Notes: generated by a model not told the origin, from the sequence alone. Numbered from the stretch's first letter, positions 9,141-17,651 are shown. The stretch is DNA of 64,000 bases from Deltaproteobacteria bacterium (GCA_947486185.1 CANKTH010000005.1:1-64000), one strand, 5' to 3'. Made by a program: numbers and translations.

Positions 9141-10370
9141 TCAAAGCTCCAGAAGAATCCGCTCCGGGTTCTCCACACACTCCTTGATCCGCACCAGGGT
9201 GCCTACCGCTTCGCGCCCGTCCAACAGGCGGTGGTCATATGAGAGCGCCACATACATCATCGGACGGATGACGATCTGATCGTCTACCACCACCGCTCGT
9301 TTCTGAATGCTGTGCATTCCAAGGATCGCGACCTGGGGCGGGTTGAGGATCGGCGTGCTCATGAGCGATCCGAAGACACCCCCGTTGGAGATGGTGAAGG
9401 TTCCACCGCGGAGATCATCGGGTCCGAGCTGGCCGTCGCGCGCGCGCTGGCCGAACTCGGCGATCGCCTTTTCGGTCTCAGAGAAGGAGAGTCGGTCTGC
9501 GTGGCGCAGCACCGGCACGACGAGGCCGCGCGGCCCGCTGACGGCGACGCCGATGTGGTAGTAGTGCTTGTACACCACCGATTCCCCGCGGATCTCGGCG
9601 TTTGCGGAAGGAAAGGCCTTGAGCGCCTCGATCGCCGCCTTTGCGAAAATGCTCATGAAGCCAAGCTTGACCCCATATTTCTTAACGAAACGCTCCTGGT
9701 AGCGTTCGCGGAGCGCCATCGCTCCGCTCATGTCGATCTCGTTGAAGGTCGTGAGGATCGCGGCCGTACGTTGGGCCTCCAGGAGTCGGGCGCCAATACG
9801 GCGCCGGATCGTGGTCATGGGCACCACCTCTTCGGGCTCCTCTCCCTCAGGTACAAAGCCGAAAGTACGTACAGGCGCCGCCGGGGCGGGCGCGCCGGCG
9901 CTCGCGACGGATGGGGCCGCGGCGGCTCCGGGGGCGGTCACCGCGACGCGTGCGGCGCCCTCGACATCGGCGCGGGTGACCCGTCCGTTGGGGCCGGAGC
10001 CGGCGATCTCTGCAGGGTTGAGGCCGGACTCCTGGGCGGCGCGGCGAACGGAGGGGCTCGTGGGGCCGGGGGCGACGGGCGCGACGGCGGGCTCCTGGGC
10101 GGTGCTTACCGACGGAGCTTCATCCCGTTTTTCGCCGGGCTCAACCCGCGCGACCACCTGTCCGACCTGTACTTCTTCGCCTTCGGCGGCAAGCACCTCG
10201 ACGAGCACTCCGTTGGCGGGAGAATGTAGCTCCAAGGTAGCTTTATCGCTGTCAAGCGCCACAAGCACCTCGTCCTGGGCGACGCGGTCGCCGGGCGCCT
10301 TGAGCCAGCGCCCCAAGATGGCGCTGGTGACCGACTCCCCCATGGACGGGACCCGTACGTCTGCTGGCAT
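9141..10370 (-). CDS. sucB: 2-oxoglutarate dehydrogenase E2, dihydrolipoamide succinyltransferase
   Basis: The 409-residue enzyme transfers the succinyl group from lipoamide to CoA in the TCA-cycle 2-oxoglutarate dehydrogenase complex. The start ATG at 10370 follows GGAGG. Residues 1-76 are a lipoyl domain with the modified lysine in DSDKATLE. A hinge leads to the peripheral subunit-binding domain (VRRAAQESGLNPAEIAGSGP). The C-terminal acyltransferase domain ends with SYDHRLLDGREAV, carrying the catalytic His and Asp (HxxxDG). Length matches E. coli SucB (about 405). The MGESV N-terminus is typical of SucB rather than of pyruvate dehydrogenase E2. No sucA or lpd is adjacent, so the complex is encoded at separate loci. 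Confidence 0.93.
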   Translation of the reverse strand: MPADVRVPSMGESVTSAILGRWLKAPGDRVAQDEVLVALDSDKATLELHSPANGVLVEVLAAEGEEVQVGQVVARVEPGEKRDEAPSVSTAQEPAVAPVAPGPTSPSVRRAAQESGLNPAEIAGSGPNGRVTRADVEGAARVAVTAPGAAAAPSVASAGAPAPAAPVRTFGFVPEGEEPEEVVPMTTIRRRIGARLLEAQRTAAILTTFNEIDMSGAMALRERYQERFVKKYGVKLGFMSIFAKAAIEALKAFPSANAEIRGESVVYKHYYHIGVAVSGPRGLVVPVLRHADRLSFSETEKAIAEFGQRARDGQLGPDDLRGGTFTISNGGVFGSLMSTPILNPPQVAILGMHSIQKRAVVVDDQIVIRPMMYVALSYDHRLLDGREAVGTLVRIKECVENPERILLEL

Positions 10371-10643
10371 GTAGCCTCCGAAGCCGCCGGGATTAACGCG
10401 CTCCGGGCAACACGGTGGGCGAGCGGGCCGCCGGAGCGCCGTGGTCCCGCCGCGCAGGTTGCGCGAGCGTAGCGCGGACTCCGTTGGCGACGACGTCTCG
10501 CGATTCGACGCCGGCCCGGGCTGCGATCGTGAACAGAGACCGGACGCGAGGCCCGGATCCCTCTCAGGGCGGTACCGGCTCCCGCTTGCGCCCCGGACGG
10601 CTACCCGGCGCCCCTCCGCACATCCGGGGCCCAAGCGACCGGA
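10371..10643. other. Intergenic gap upstream of sucB
   Basis: This 273-base stretch is the largest gap in the window. It separates the lipoprotein stop at 10644 from the sucB start at 10370 on the minus strand. The sucB frame stays open through it, but without a ribosome site or conserved residues, so I do not treat it as coding. It presumably holds the sucB promoter; I could not identify convincing -35 and -10 boxes. Confidence 0.4.
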
Positions 10644-11396
10644 TCAATCCAGCGGCCACACATCGGAGATCGGCCCGAAGTTCACGGCGTAACGACCGAG
10701 CTCCGGCACGTCGAAGAACACGCTGCCGTCGATGGTGTAGGGCACCTCGAGCTTTACGTTGCGCCCCGCGAGCACGTCGTCGATAGCGTCCTCGAGTAGG
10801 GCCTTCGCGAGCTTGAAGGTCGTGTCGACGTTGAGGTCGAACTGTACGTGACCTTCGACCGTCTCCAAGGGAGGAAGGAGCCGCCAATCTCCATTGTCGA
10901 TGTCGCCTTCGGCGATGGACTCAGCGAGACCCACCAGATCGTCTACCGTAGGGATCAGATCCTCCGGCTCGTTGATCTCCTGATCCGCGTCGTCGATGGT
11001 GCAGGCATCTTCGGCGTTGACCCCCGGGCTACAGGAGGTGTCCTCCGGGTCGCAGAAGCTGATACACACAGCGCCGAGGTTGGTGTCTTTGATGACCGTG
11101 ATCGCGAGCAACAGCTCGACGAGGGGGATGGCGATGATCTCGTTGTTGTTGGTGAGGTCAAAAACGAGGTCAAAAGAGATCAACATCTGGGCGTCGCTCG
11201 GCTTGCTGTTGAAGCCCGCCGCAACACAGAGCGCGTCGCTGCTCAGGAGCTCGTAACAGCCCCATGCGAGCGCCTGGTTGGTGGTCGGCGCCTGAACGAG
11301 GTCCACACGATTGAGCGAAGCCGTAGGTACCTGGACCGATTTGGCCACGCCGCCGAGCAGATCGCAGCCGCCCAGCATGAACAAGAAGGAGAACAT
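10644..11396 (-). CDS. Putative lipoprotein with LEA/WHy-like beta region
   Basis: The 250-residue protein has a lipoprotein signal (MFSFLFMLGGC, lipobox LGGC) and a GGAG ribosome site ahead of the ATG. Residues 70-110 (LISFDLVFDLTNNNEIIAIP) and the C-terminal third (VPYTIDGSVFFDVPELGRYA) resemble the beta-sandwich of LEA14/WHy proteins, in which N-N pairs and short hydrophobic strands recur. A cysteine-containing acidic insert (CISFCDPEDTSCSPGVNAED) sits in the middle. It is probably an outer-membrane or periplasmic lipoprotein. The LEA-like assignment is tentative and no function is assigned. It lies 40 bases downstream of the beta-barrel gene on the same strand, so the two may be one transcript. 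Confidence 0.6.
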   Translation of the reverse strand: MFSFLFMLGGCDLLGGVAKSVQVPTASLNRVDLVQAPTTNQALAWGCYELLSSDALCVAAGFNSKPSDAQMLISFDLVFDLTNNNEIIAIPLVELLLAITVIKDTNLGAVCISFCDPEDTSCSPGVNAEDACTIDDADQEINEPEDLIPTVDDLVGLAESIAEGDIDNGDWRLLPPLETVEGHVQFDLNVDTTFKLAKALLEDAIDDVLAGRNVKLEVPYTIDGSVFFDVPELGRYAVNFGPISDVWPLD

Positions 11397-11436
11397 TCAG
11401 ACTCCAGAATCAGAAGCTGCGCGAGCTACGCGAGAC

Positions 11437-12105
11437 TCAGAAGAAAAACTCGATCACCGCTGCAGTTTCACCATACCAGACCTTCGACACCCTTAGCTGG
11501 TCCTCTTGTAAGGACTGGCCTCGGTAGACCCGCCCTGCATAACGGAGCCCCAAGGAGACCGCCGGTTCGCCGTTGCCGCCAGCGAACAGGTACTCTGCCC
11601 CGAATCCGAGCTCCGCCCCGATGCCGCCGATCTGGGCGCGTAAGCTGTCTTCTCCCTCGACCGCGTCGGCCTGTTCCTCAGCGGTGTAGGAGTCGCTCAC
11701 GTCGATCGCCGAGGGCACCACGACGAACACCCCGCCGGTGCCGTAGCCGTTGACGCCGCCCGCGGCCCTTGGCCGCAGATAACGCCGGTAATCTACCGCG
11801 GGTCTGAAGGCGCCGACGCCTCGCACCGTTGAGGTGTCCGCGAAGGTGCGATCGTGGAGATACAGGAAGCCGAAGCTGGCGGACAGGCTGGCGCGCGTGT
11901 TGATCCAACCGCCGTGGGCGGAGAGCGGAGGCCGGATCCAGCCGTCAAACTCGCCTACCAGGTTGCCCGACAGGCGTCCGTCGTCTTGCCACGCCAGGGC
12001 GCCGAGGCCGGGCGGCACGTAGTCCACTCCAGCAAAAAAGCCGCGTAGACCTGGAGCTTCTGGGGTGGCCTCGGCGGCGGCGAGGAGGGAGACGAGGAGG
12101 AGCAC
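11437..12105 (-). CDS. Putative outer-membrane beta-barrel protein
   Basis: The 222-residue protein begins at GTG 12105 with a signal peptide (MLLLVSLLAAAEA) and ends in IEFFF, the C-terminal aromatic signature of outer-membrane barrels. Between these lie alternating amphipathic strands rich in glycine, tyrosine and phenylalanine (LSASFGFLYLHDRTF; AELGFGAEYLFAGG; AVSLGLRYAGRVY). The size suits an eight-stranded barrel. No family name can be given. The gene is followed by the LEA-like lipoprotein, which could be a partner at the outer membrane. Confidence 0.65.
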   Translation of the reverse strand: MLLLVSLLAAAEATPEAPGLRGFFAGVDYVPPGLGALAWQDDGRLSGNLVGEFDGWIRPPLSAHGGWINTRASLSASFGFLYLHDRTFADTSTVRGVGAFRPAVDYRRYLRPRAAGGVNGYGTGGVFVVVPSAIDVSDSYTAEEQADAVEGEDSLRAQIGGIGAELGFGAEYLFAGGNGEPAVSLGLRYAGRVYRGQSLQEDQLRVSKVWYGETAAVIEFFF

Positions 12106-12143
12106 CTTCGTCGCCTAACCGGTCAACGCCGCCGCCGACGGGG

Positions 12144-13400
12144 TCAGGCCTGCTTCTGCCGGTAGGCGTCGATGAGCACATCGGCGACGTCCGGCCGGAG
12201 AATCCGGACATCCGGACGCTCCCCGGAGACCAGCTGCTCGCGCAGGCGAGTGCCGGAGATGGAATAAGGAGCCTCTCCCGGATGGTTTTCGGTGAGGTCC
12301 ACGCGGCCGCAGGAGTCGTACCAGGCGGCGAAGCCGACCTTGACGGGGCTGGTATGGAGCTCACCCTGGAGACGGTCGAAGACCTCCTGCGCGTCGAAAT
12401 CACCCCAGATCGCCGACTTGTCGAAGTAGGGGGCGTCGGCGTGCTTGCGGCCGATGACGATGTGGGAGAAGCCGTGATTCTGCCGGTAGATGCTGTGCAT
12501 CACCGCCTCCGACGGCCCGCCGTAGTACATCTTCATGTCCAGGGTCACCAGATCGAAGACGTCGTTGAGGTCGTAGCCGACCTGCTCCCATAAGCTCCGG
12601 TCGCTGTCGCCCTGGCCGAGCAGGCGACGATCACGGAGGATCCGGTAGGTCTTTACGCGGGTAGACGCGTCCACATCGTCGCCCTTGAGCTGGCCGACCA
12701 GCGGGTTGAGCACCACGCCGGCGTAGAGCCCGCGGCGGGTGAGCGTCTCGACGCCGTACACCAGCGCGTACTCGTGGGCGCGGTGGAGCGGGTTACGCGT
12801 CTGGAAGGCGAGCGCGGCTTCCCAAGCACGATCCTCGATCATCGCGCGGGTGCGCCGGGGAGAGAGCAGCAGGTCGGCGTACTCGGGGTGACGGGGCTGC
12901 GGCAGTACCGCGATTTCCCCGCCGATCAGCGTGCCGCGGCTGTCGGAGGTGGCGATCGCCGCGCCCGGGTGATCCAGGCGAGCAGTGCCGTAGACCTTCT
13001 CGACGTAGCGTTGTTTGTCCCACGCGAACACCGAGCTCACCTTGAGGGTGCCGACCAGATCGCCCGCGGCGTTCCGCAGAGCGACCGACTGGCCGATCTG
13101 GAGCCTCGCCGCCTCGGCTTCGGTGACCGGCAAGGACACCGGGATGGTCCAGGCATACGCTTTACCGGCAACAAGCACGTTCTTGTGGTCGAGCACGTGG
13201 TTGTAGGTGCTCTCGTCCATGAACCCGGTGAGGGGGGAGAGGGTGCCGTCGGCGATCCGGTAGACCAACGAAAGATCGGCGTCGGAGACTGCGATCTCGG
13301 GGAGCGAGGTCGCCTCCGCGAGGAGAGCCTTTTGTTGGTTGAACTTGAGAAACCGGGAGACCGGCTCGGAGAGGCCGCCGTGAACAGGGACAAGGGCCAT
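12144..13400 (-). CDS. sat: Sulfate adenylyltransferase (ATP sulfurylase), Sat type
   Basis: The 418-residue enzyme makes adenosine 5'-phosphosulfate and pyrophosphate from ATP and sulfate. The family motifs are present: QTRNPLHRAHEY (the QxRNPxHxAH ATP-binding loop), LNPLVGQLKGDDV, and GRKHADAPYF. The fold is the single-chain homo-oligomeric Sat type rather than the CysDN heterodimer. GAGG lies 8 bases before the ATG at 13400. No APS reductase, APS kinase or sulfite reductase gene is adjacent, so the direction of use (assimilation or dissimilation) cannot be read from the context. Assimilation is the default inference. Confidence 0.93.
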   Translation of the reverse strand: MALVPVHGGLSEPVSRFLKFNQQKALLAEATSLPEIAVSDADLSLVYRIADGTLSPLTGFMDESTYNHVLDHKNVLVAGKAYAWTIPVSLPVTEAEAARLQIGQSVALRNAAGDLVGTLKVSSVFAWDKQRYVEKVYGTARLDHPGAAIATSDSRGTLIGGEIAVLPQPRHPEYADLLLSPRRTRAMIEDRAWEAALAFQTRNPLHRAHEYALVYGVETLTRRGLYAGVVLNPLVGQLKGDDVDASTRVKTYRILRDRRLLGQGDSDRSLWEQVGYDLNDVFDLVTLDMKMYYGGPSEAVMHSIYRQNHGFSHIVIGRKHADAPYFDKSAIWGDFDAQEVFDRLQGELHTSPVKVGFAAWYDSCGRVDLTENHPGEAPYSISGTRLREQLVSGERPDVRILRPDVADVLIDAYRQKQA

Positions 13401-13494
13401 GAGATCCTCGAAAGGGAGTCGGGAAGGAAGCGCGGGCCCGGGCGGGCCAAAAGGGGTCGCCGTCTAATCGGCGAACCGCGCGCCGGCTACGCCC

Positions 13495-14067
13495 TCAACC
13501 TTTGTTGACCATCCACCAGAAGACCAGACTCAGCGGGACGGAGATCAGCGTCCCGCCCACCGACCACGACACCATCGCGCGCCGGATCTTCGCCGGATCG
13601 CGCGTTTCGACCGCGGCCAGCAGGCCCTCCTGCGCGGGGACCACCCAGACGAGCGCCAGCGCCGAGGTCACCAGCAACGCCACCATCGAACGGAGCAGCC
13701 AGGGGTGAACCTGAATGCCGCCCAGCGCGGATGCCATCGCCAAGCCGTTCCAGATGGTCAGATGGAGTCCCGGCGTTGTAATCCAGATATCGGCGTCCAC
13801 CAGCGTGCGGACGGCGAAGGGCAAGTGTGCGCCATCGTCCCGAAACCAGGCGTAGGCGATCCACAGCGGACCGGCCACGAGGTTGCCGGCGAAGAGCACG
13901 ACCCCGGCGATATGGAGGGCTTTATGTAGGTTGTAGGCGAAGGGCGGCTCTGCTGGCCACCCGGACCACGCCAGAGCCAGCGCCCCCAGGGCGACCACGT
14001 TGGAGAGAATCGATACCCGGGCGGAGAGGGAGAGCGGCACGAGAACTCCGGGCCAGGACGGGCGCAT
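13495..14067 (-). CDS. DUF2269-like integral membrane protein
   Basis: The 190-residue protein has four hydrophobic segments, near residues 17-40, 50-72, 120-142 and 168-187. The motif NLHKALHIAGVVLFAGNLVA matches the Lys-His helix of the DUF2269 family, in which that histidine is conserved. The role of the family is unknown; the histidine pattern suggests a small heme- or cofactor-binding membrane protein, but that is speculative. The first ATG at 14067 lacks a clear ribosome site, and a GTG about 10 residues further in is also possible. It sits upstream of sat on the same strand. Confidence 0.6.
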   Translation of the reverse strand: MRPSWPGVLVPLSLSARVSILSNVVALGALALAWSGWPAEPPFAYNLHKALHIAGVVLFAGNLVAGPLWIAYAWFRDDGAHLPFAVRTLVDADIWITTPGLHLTIWNGLAMASALGGIQVHPWLLRSMVALLVTSALALVWVVPAQEGLLAAVETRDPAKIRRAMVSWSVGGTLISVPLSLVFWWMVNKG

Positions 14068-14158
14068 ATTGCGTGGCGCTCCGCCTGTCTCCCCGGCGCA
14101 TATGCTGGCGGATTGGGAAGGATGGAGTTAGCAGGCGCACCTTCGAGGAGTGCCACCT

Positions 14159-14569
14159 ATGGCTACGAAAAACACCAGGAAACCCGCCGGTTCTCCGGCA
14201 ACGGCGGCCCCAGCATCCGCCGAGACGCCCACCGTTACCGCGGGCTTGAGCCCGGCCGCGCCCGCGCCCAAGGCGCGTAGCCGGCGCGCGCTGACGTCGA
14301 CCAGCCCCGCGGAAACCCAGGTATCGAAGGTAGAGACTCCGAACCTGGCTCGCCCGGACACCTCGCCGGTCGCCGCACCTGTCGAAACGCCACCCACGTT
14401 GTCCGCGTCCAGCCAGGCCGAGCCCGCGCTGACCGCGGCTGCGTCTACGGCGCCGGCGTCCCGGCCCAGTATGGAGCAAATTCGCGCCCGCGCCTATGCG
14501 CGCTACCTCGCGGGGAGTCGGGATACGCTGGGGAACTGGTTCGCCGCCGAGCATGAGCTCTCGGTCTGA
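14159..14569 (+). CDS. Small protein with C-terminal DUF2934-like domain
   Basis: The 136-residue protein is started at ATG 14159, preceded by GAGGAG at 14145-14150, which rules out the in-frame GTG at 14150. About 100 residues are low-complexity Ala/Pro/Thr/Ser, with many basic residues at the start. The last 30 residues (IRARAYARYLAGSRDTLGNW followed by FAAEHEL) match the DUF2934 pattern of an AY-x-G helix followed by W-x-AE. DUF2934 proteins are small and uncharacterised. The gene stands alone between two divergent or convergent neighbours. Confidence 0.6.
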   Translation: MATKNTRKPAGSPATAAPASAETPTVTAGLSPAAPAPKARSRRALTSTSPAETQVSKVETPNLARPDTSPVAAPVETPPTLSASSQAEPALTAAASTAPASRPSMEQIRARAYARYLAGSRDTLGNWFAAEHELSV

Positions 14570-14701
14570 GAAGCCCGCCGCCTGGCCCTCGTGTGGGCAC
14601 GGGCTGGACGGGATTCCCTCCGCACGCCTTGGGCGAGGGTCCGGTTGACCTCGCGCGTCCGGGCCCGCGGCGATCGCGCGCCCGAACTCGGAACGTCAGG
14701 C

Positions 14702-15196
14702 TTAAAGCTGGCCTGACGCCGCGATCTTGACTGCGCCCTTCACGGAGCCGTTGGCGGTCCCGCGCTTCTCACATTCCTTGATCACTGAGTAGCCCTCGAC
14801 GACCTCGCCGAAGACCACGTGTTTGCCGTCGAGCCACGGAGTGACCGTCGTGGTGATGAAGAACTGGGAGCCGTTGGTGCCCGGGCCGGCGTTGGCCATG
14901 GACAACAGCCCGTCGCGGGTGTGGCGCTTGGTGAAGTTCTCATCGGCAAACTTGGCGCCGTAGATGGACTTGCCGCCCGTGCCGTTGTGGTTGGTGAAGT
15001 CACCGCCCTGGCACATGAACTGCGGGATGATGCGGTGAAATCCGCTGCCTGCGTAGCCGAAGCCCTTCTCGCCCGTACACAGGGCGCGGAAGTTCTCGGC
15101 GGTCTTGGGGACCACGTCGGCGTAGAGCTCAAACACGACGCGGCCAGCGGCAGCGCCGTCAATGGTGATGTCGAAATATACGCGAGGATTGGCCAT
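14702..15196 (-). CDS. Cyclophilin-type peptidyl-prolyl isomerase, eukaryotic CypA-like
   Basis: The 164-residue protein starts at ATG 15196 after GGAG and has no signal peptide, so it is cytoplasmic. It catalyses cis-trans isomerisation of proline peptide bonds. Cyclophilin A signatures are all present: [18 protein letters not shown], the catalytic arginine in [38 protein letters not shown] and the drug-binding tryptophan in [10 protein letters not shown]. An ungapped hand comparison with human CypA recalled from memory gives roughly two-thirds identity over the whole length. The KGFGY insert is absent from E. coli PpiA and PpiB. Codon use looks like its neighbours. Acquisition from a eukaryote, or descent from an old bacterial CypA-like lineage, are both possible. 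Confidence 0.93.
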   Translation of the reverse strand: MANPRVYFDITIDGAAAGRVVFELYADVVPKTAENFRALCTGEKGFGYAGSGFHRIIPQFMCQGGDFTNHNGTGGKSIYGAKFADENFTKRHTRDGLLSMANAGPGTNGSQFFITTTVTPWLDGKHVVFGEVVEGYSVIKECEKRGTANGSVKGAVKIAASGQL

Positions 15197-15308
15197 GGTG
15201 ACTCCGGAGGGCGGCGGCTTAACCCGTCGTCGCGGGTCGTACACCGGCTTTTGGGTCCGCCCCCCGGGGACCCAGCTCCCCTCAGCTCGGCGTATCCGCA
15301 CCGCCGCC

Positions 15309-15337
15309 TTGACGCGCCGCCACCACTTCGTTAGTCG
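15309..15337 (+). promoter_or_regulatory. Candidate sigma-70-type promoter for rpsP operon
   Basis: TTGACG at 15309-15314 and TAGTCG at 15332-15337 are separated by exactly 17 bases and lie about 30 bases ahead of the rpsP ATG. The first box is close to TTGACA; the second is a weak match to TATAAT. This is a pattern match in a high-GC background, so confidence is modest. Confidence 0.35.
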
Positions 15338-15365
15338 CCGCCGTCTCTCAGGGCACAGGTAAACG

Positions 15366-15626
15366 ATGGTTCGAATTCGTCTGACTCGTATGGGCGCCAA
15401 AAAGAAGCCGTTCTACCGGGTGGTTGTCGCCGACCGCCCCTCGCCGCGCGACGGGCGCTGCATCGAACAGATCGGCTACTACAACCCCCTCACTACGCCT
15501 CCCACGCTGCAGATTGACCTGTCGCGCGTGGATCACTGGCTGAGCAAGGGCGCCCAGCCCTCCGACACCGTCGGTGACCTCATCAAGAAGGCGCGCGCCG
15601 GCCAGCCGGCTGAAGCCGCCCAATGA
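15366..15626 (+). CDS. rpsP: 30S ribosomal protein S16
   Basis: The 86-residue protein has the full S16 pattern: [39 protein letters not shown], and the helical [19 protein letters not shown]16 is an assembly protein of the small subunit that binds 16S rRNA. It is the first gene of the conserved rpsP-khpA-rimM-trmD order, and its stop overlaps the khpA start as ATGA. The usual fifth member, rplS (L19), is missing here. Confidence 0.97.
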   Translation: MVRIRLTRMGAKKKPFYRVVVADRPSPRDGRCIEQIGYYNPLTTPPTLQIDLSRVDHWLSKGAQPSDTVGDLIKKARAGQPAEAAQ

Positions 15627-15874
15627 CCGAGCTGGTCAGCTTTCTCGCCCGGGGGCTCGTATCGGTCCCCGACGCGGTGCGCGTGAGCCAGGTTGAGGGG
15701 GAATCCTCGCTCCTCCTGGAACTCTCGGTCGATCCGGTCGATCTCCCGGCGCTGAAGGGCCCGGATGAGAACACCCTGCGCGCGATTCGTACGGTCTTGT
15801 CCGCTTCTTCGGGGCGTCGTAAGGCGATCCTCGAGCTGGTGGAGCCGGGCTCGGACGGCGCGGCCGAAGAGTGA
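15623..15874 (+). CDS. khpA: KH-domain RNA-binding protein KhpA
   Basis: The 83-residue protein occupies the KhpA (YlqC) slot between rpsP and rimM and begins in the overlap with rpsP. Residues 1-45 ([20 protein letters not shown]) match the KhpA start. The region where the GxxG loop is expected reads [20 protein letters not shown], so the classical GRKGR-type loop is altered to KGPD, and RNA affinity may differ. KhpA pairs with KhpB/Jag in other bacteria and binds many RNAs. Identification rests on both gene order and sequence. Confidence 0.85.
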   Translation: MTELVSFLARGLVSVPDAVRVSQVEGESSLLLELSVDPVDLPALKGPDENTLRAIRTVLSASSGRRKAILELVEPGSDGAAEE

Positions 15875-16404
15875 GCGCGGACGAGCGCACACCCTCGGTG
15901 TCGGACCGGGTGCGGCTCGGCGAGGTGAACGGAGTGTTCGGCGTTCGGGGAGAGGTTCGGTTGTTCCTCGAGAACCCGACGTCGTCGACGTTGCGGATCG
16001 CGCGCGACGTGGTGCTCGTATTGCCCGATGGTCGCGAGCGGGCGTGCCGGCTGCGCGCGCGCTCGGGTGCGGGCAAGCGGGTGCTGGGCATCATCGACGG
16101 CGTTCAGACGCCGGAGCAGGCGGCAGGCCTCATGGGCGCACAGCTCTTCATCGCGCGGTCGGAGCTCCCGGAGCCCGAACCCGGTGAATATTACGTACAT
16201 GACTTGGTCGGCCTCCCGGTGCTCAACCCCGAGGGGACGGCCCTCGGCGTCCTCACCGAGGTGATGCCCGGCGTCAAAGACGTGTGGGTGCTCGACACTG
16301 ATGCGGGCGAAAAGATGATGATCGCCTCTCTGGAAAATGTGCTCGCGGTGGACCTTGTCGGTCGCCGGATTGTCGTCTCGGCGGACGCGCTGTCCGAGGA
16401 GTGA
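15871..16404 (+). CDS. rimM: Ribosome maturation factor RimM
   Basis: The 177-residue protein starts at GTG 15871, overlapping the khpA stop. The N-terminal beta-barrel begins VRLGEVNGVFGVRGEVRLF, the family hallmark. The C-terminal PRC-barrel contains EYYVHDLVGLPV and VLDTDAGEKMMIASLENVLA. RimM helps 30S head assembly by binding S19. The first 10 residues are not conserved, and an internal start is possible. It overlaps trmD by four bases. Confidence 0.95.
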   Translation: MSADERTPSVSDRVRLGEVNGVFGVRGEVRLFLENPTSSTLRIARDVVLVLPDGRERACRLRARSGAGKRVLGIIDGVQTPEQAAGLMGAQLFIARSELPEPEPGEYYVHDLVGLPVLNPEGTALGVLTEVMPGVKDVWVLDTDAGEKMMIASLENVLAVDLVGRRIVVSADALSEE

Positions 16405-17246
16405 CGCTGCGTTTCGACGTGCTCACCCTGTTTCCTCCGATGGTCGAGGTTCCGCTCGGCCTCTCGATCATGGGGCGCGCGCGGGCGGCGGGTCTGCTCG
16501 AGCTTCAGGTCCATGATCTTCGGGAATTCGGGGTCACGCGGCACCGGAGCGTCGATGACACGCCGTACGGCGGTGGCGGCGGCATGGTCCTCCGAGTTGA
16601 CGTGGTGGCGGCGGCCCTCGGGTCCCTGGGCGCCGATCGCGCGGCGTCGCCGCCGGAACGGCGTCCGAGAGTGATCCTCTTTGAACCCTCGGGGGCACGT
16701 TTCGACCAGGCGGCGGCGCGCCGGCTCTCGCAGGAGTCCCACCTCGTTCTGCTCTGCGGTCACTATGAGGGCTTTGATGCTCGGGTTCGGGAGCACCTGG
16801 TCGACGAGGTGCTGAGCATCGGCGACTACGTCGTCACCGGGGGCGAGTACGCGGCGTTGGTGGTGATCGACGCGGTCACGCGCCTTTTGCCCGGCGTGCT
16901 CGGGAATGAGCAGAGCCCGGTAAGCGAGTCCTTCTCCCAGCCTGATCGTCTGGATTTTCCTCAGTATACCCGGCCGCGGGAGTGGCGGGGCCACGCCGTC
17001 CCCGAGATCCTGGCGGGAGGCGATCACGCGCGTGTCGCGGCCTGGCGCGCCGACGCGGCGGCTCGGCTCACCGTTGCGGTGCGGCCCGATCTGCTGCCCG
17101 CCCTGCCCGAGAGCGCGCCACCCCGGTCCGCACGCCGGCGCCGGTCCGGTCCCCGGGTGCCGCCCGCGGCGCAGTCGTCCCCCGGGGGAGGCGTCACTTC
17201 GGGGGCGGCGGCCGCCGATCTTGACGACCCTCCAGAGACCGGATAG
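16401..17246 (+). CDS. trmD: tRNA (guanine-N1-)-methyltransferase TrmD
   Basis: The 281-residue enzyme methylates N1 of G37 in tRNAs with a G at position 36, using S-adenosylmethionine. It starts at GTG 16401 (MTLRFDVLTLFPPMVEVPL). The trefoil-knot SAM site is intact: YGGGGGMVL, LLCGHYEGFDARVREHLVDE, IGDYVVTGGEYAALVVIDAV and PGVLGNEQS. The last 45 residues or so (from about PALPESAPPR) are Arg/Pro/Ser/Gly-rich, extend past the usual end of the family, and are probably disordered. No rplS follows; the next gene is rpsO after a 126-base gap. Confidence 0.96.
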   Translation: MTLRFDVLTLFPPMVEVPLGLSIMGRARAAGLLELQVHDLREFGVTRHRSVDDTPYGGGGGMVLRVDVVAAALGSLGADRAASPPERRPRVILFEPSGARFDQAAARRLSQESHLVLLCGHYEGFDARVREHLVDEVLSIGDYVVTGGEYAALVVIDAVTRLLPGVLGNEQSPVSESFSQPDRLDFPQYTRPREWRGHAVPEILAGGDHARVAAWRADAAARLTVAVRPDLLPALPESAPPRSARRRRSGPRVPPAAQSSPGGGVTSGAAAADLDDPPETG

Positions 17247-17345
17247 ACGCCGCGCGCTCACTACGGGCCTTGCGGCGAGGTTTCTTTTTCGGCCGTGCGC
17301 GACTCCACCTGAGTCGGGCGCGGGAGGGAAAACACATCTGCTGCG

Positions 17346-17359
17346 GGGTTCGCGAACCC
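17346..17359 (+). promoter_or_regulatory. Perfect palindrome just upstream of rpsO ribosome site
   Basis: GGGTTCGCGAACCC is a perfect 14-base palindrome directly in front of the AAGGAAAG ribosome site of rpsO. A second short inverted repeat (GACTC/GAGTC, 17301-17315) lies 30 bases before it. In E. coli, S15 represses its own mRNA by binding a leader structure. This element is placed suitably for such control, but it could equally be a DNA operator or chance. Confidence 0.35.
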
Positions 17360-17372
17360 AAGGAAAGAATCC

Positions 17373-17642
17373 ATGGCAATGACCGAAGAGCGTCGCGAGA
17401 CGCTCGTAGCTACCCACCGGCGTCACGAAGGCGACACCGGCTCCTCCGAGGTCCAGATCGCGCTGCTCACCGAGCGGATCAACTACCTCAACGAACACTT
17501 CAAGTCCCACACCCAGGACCACCACTCCCATGTGGGGCTCCTGAAGCTGATCGGGCAGCGCCGGCGCTTGCTTCGCTACCTTAAGAGCAGCGACAAAGCG
17601 CGTTACCAGGCGCTCCTCGGCCAGCTCAACCTGCGCCGCTGA
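17373..17642 (+). CDS. rpsO: 30S ribosomal protein S15
   Basis: The 89-residue protein has the S15 sequence pattern throughout: [39 protein letters not shown] and [21 protein letters not shown]15 is a primary 16S rRNA binder that organises the central domain. AAGGAAAG lies just upstream. A second in-frame ATG two codons later gives MTEERRE, and either start is possible. The rpsO-pnp order found here is the common bacterial arrangement, with a terminator between the two genes. Confidence 0.97.
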   Translation: MAMTEERRETLVATHRRHEGDTGSSEVQIALLTERINYLNEHFKSHTQDHHSHVGLLKLIGQRRRLLRYLKSSDKARYQALLGQLNLRR

Positions 17643-17651
17643 GCGAAACCC

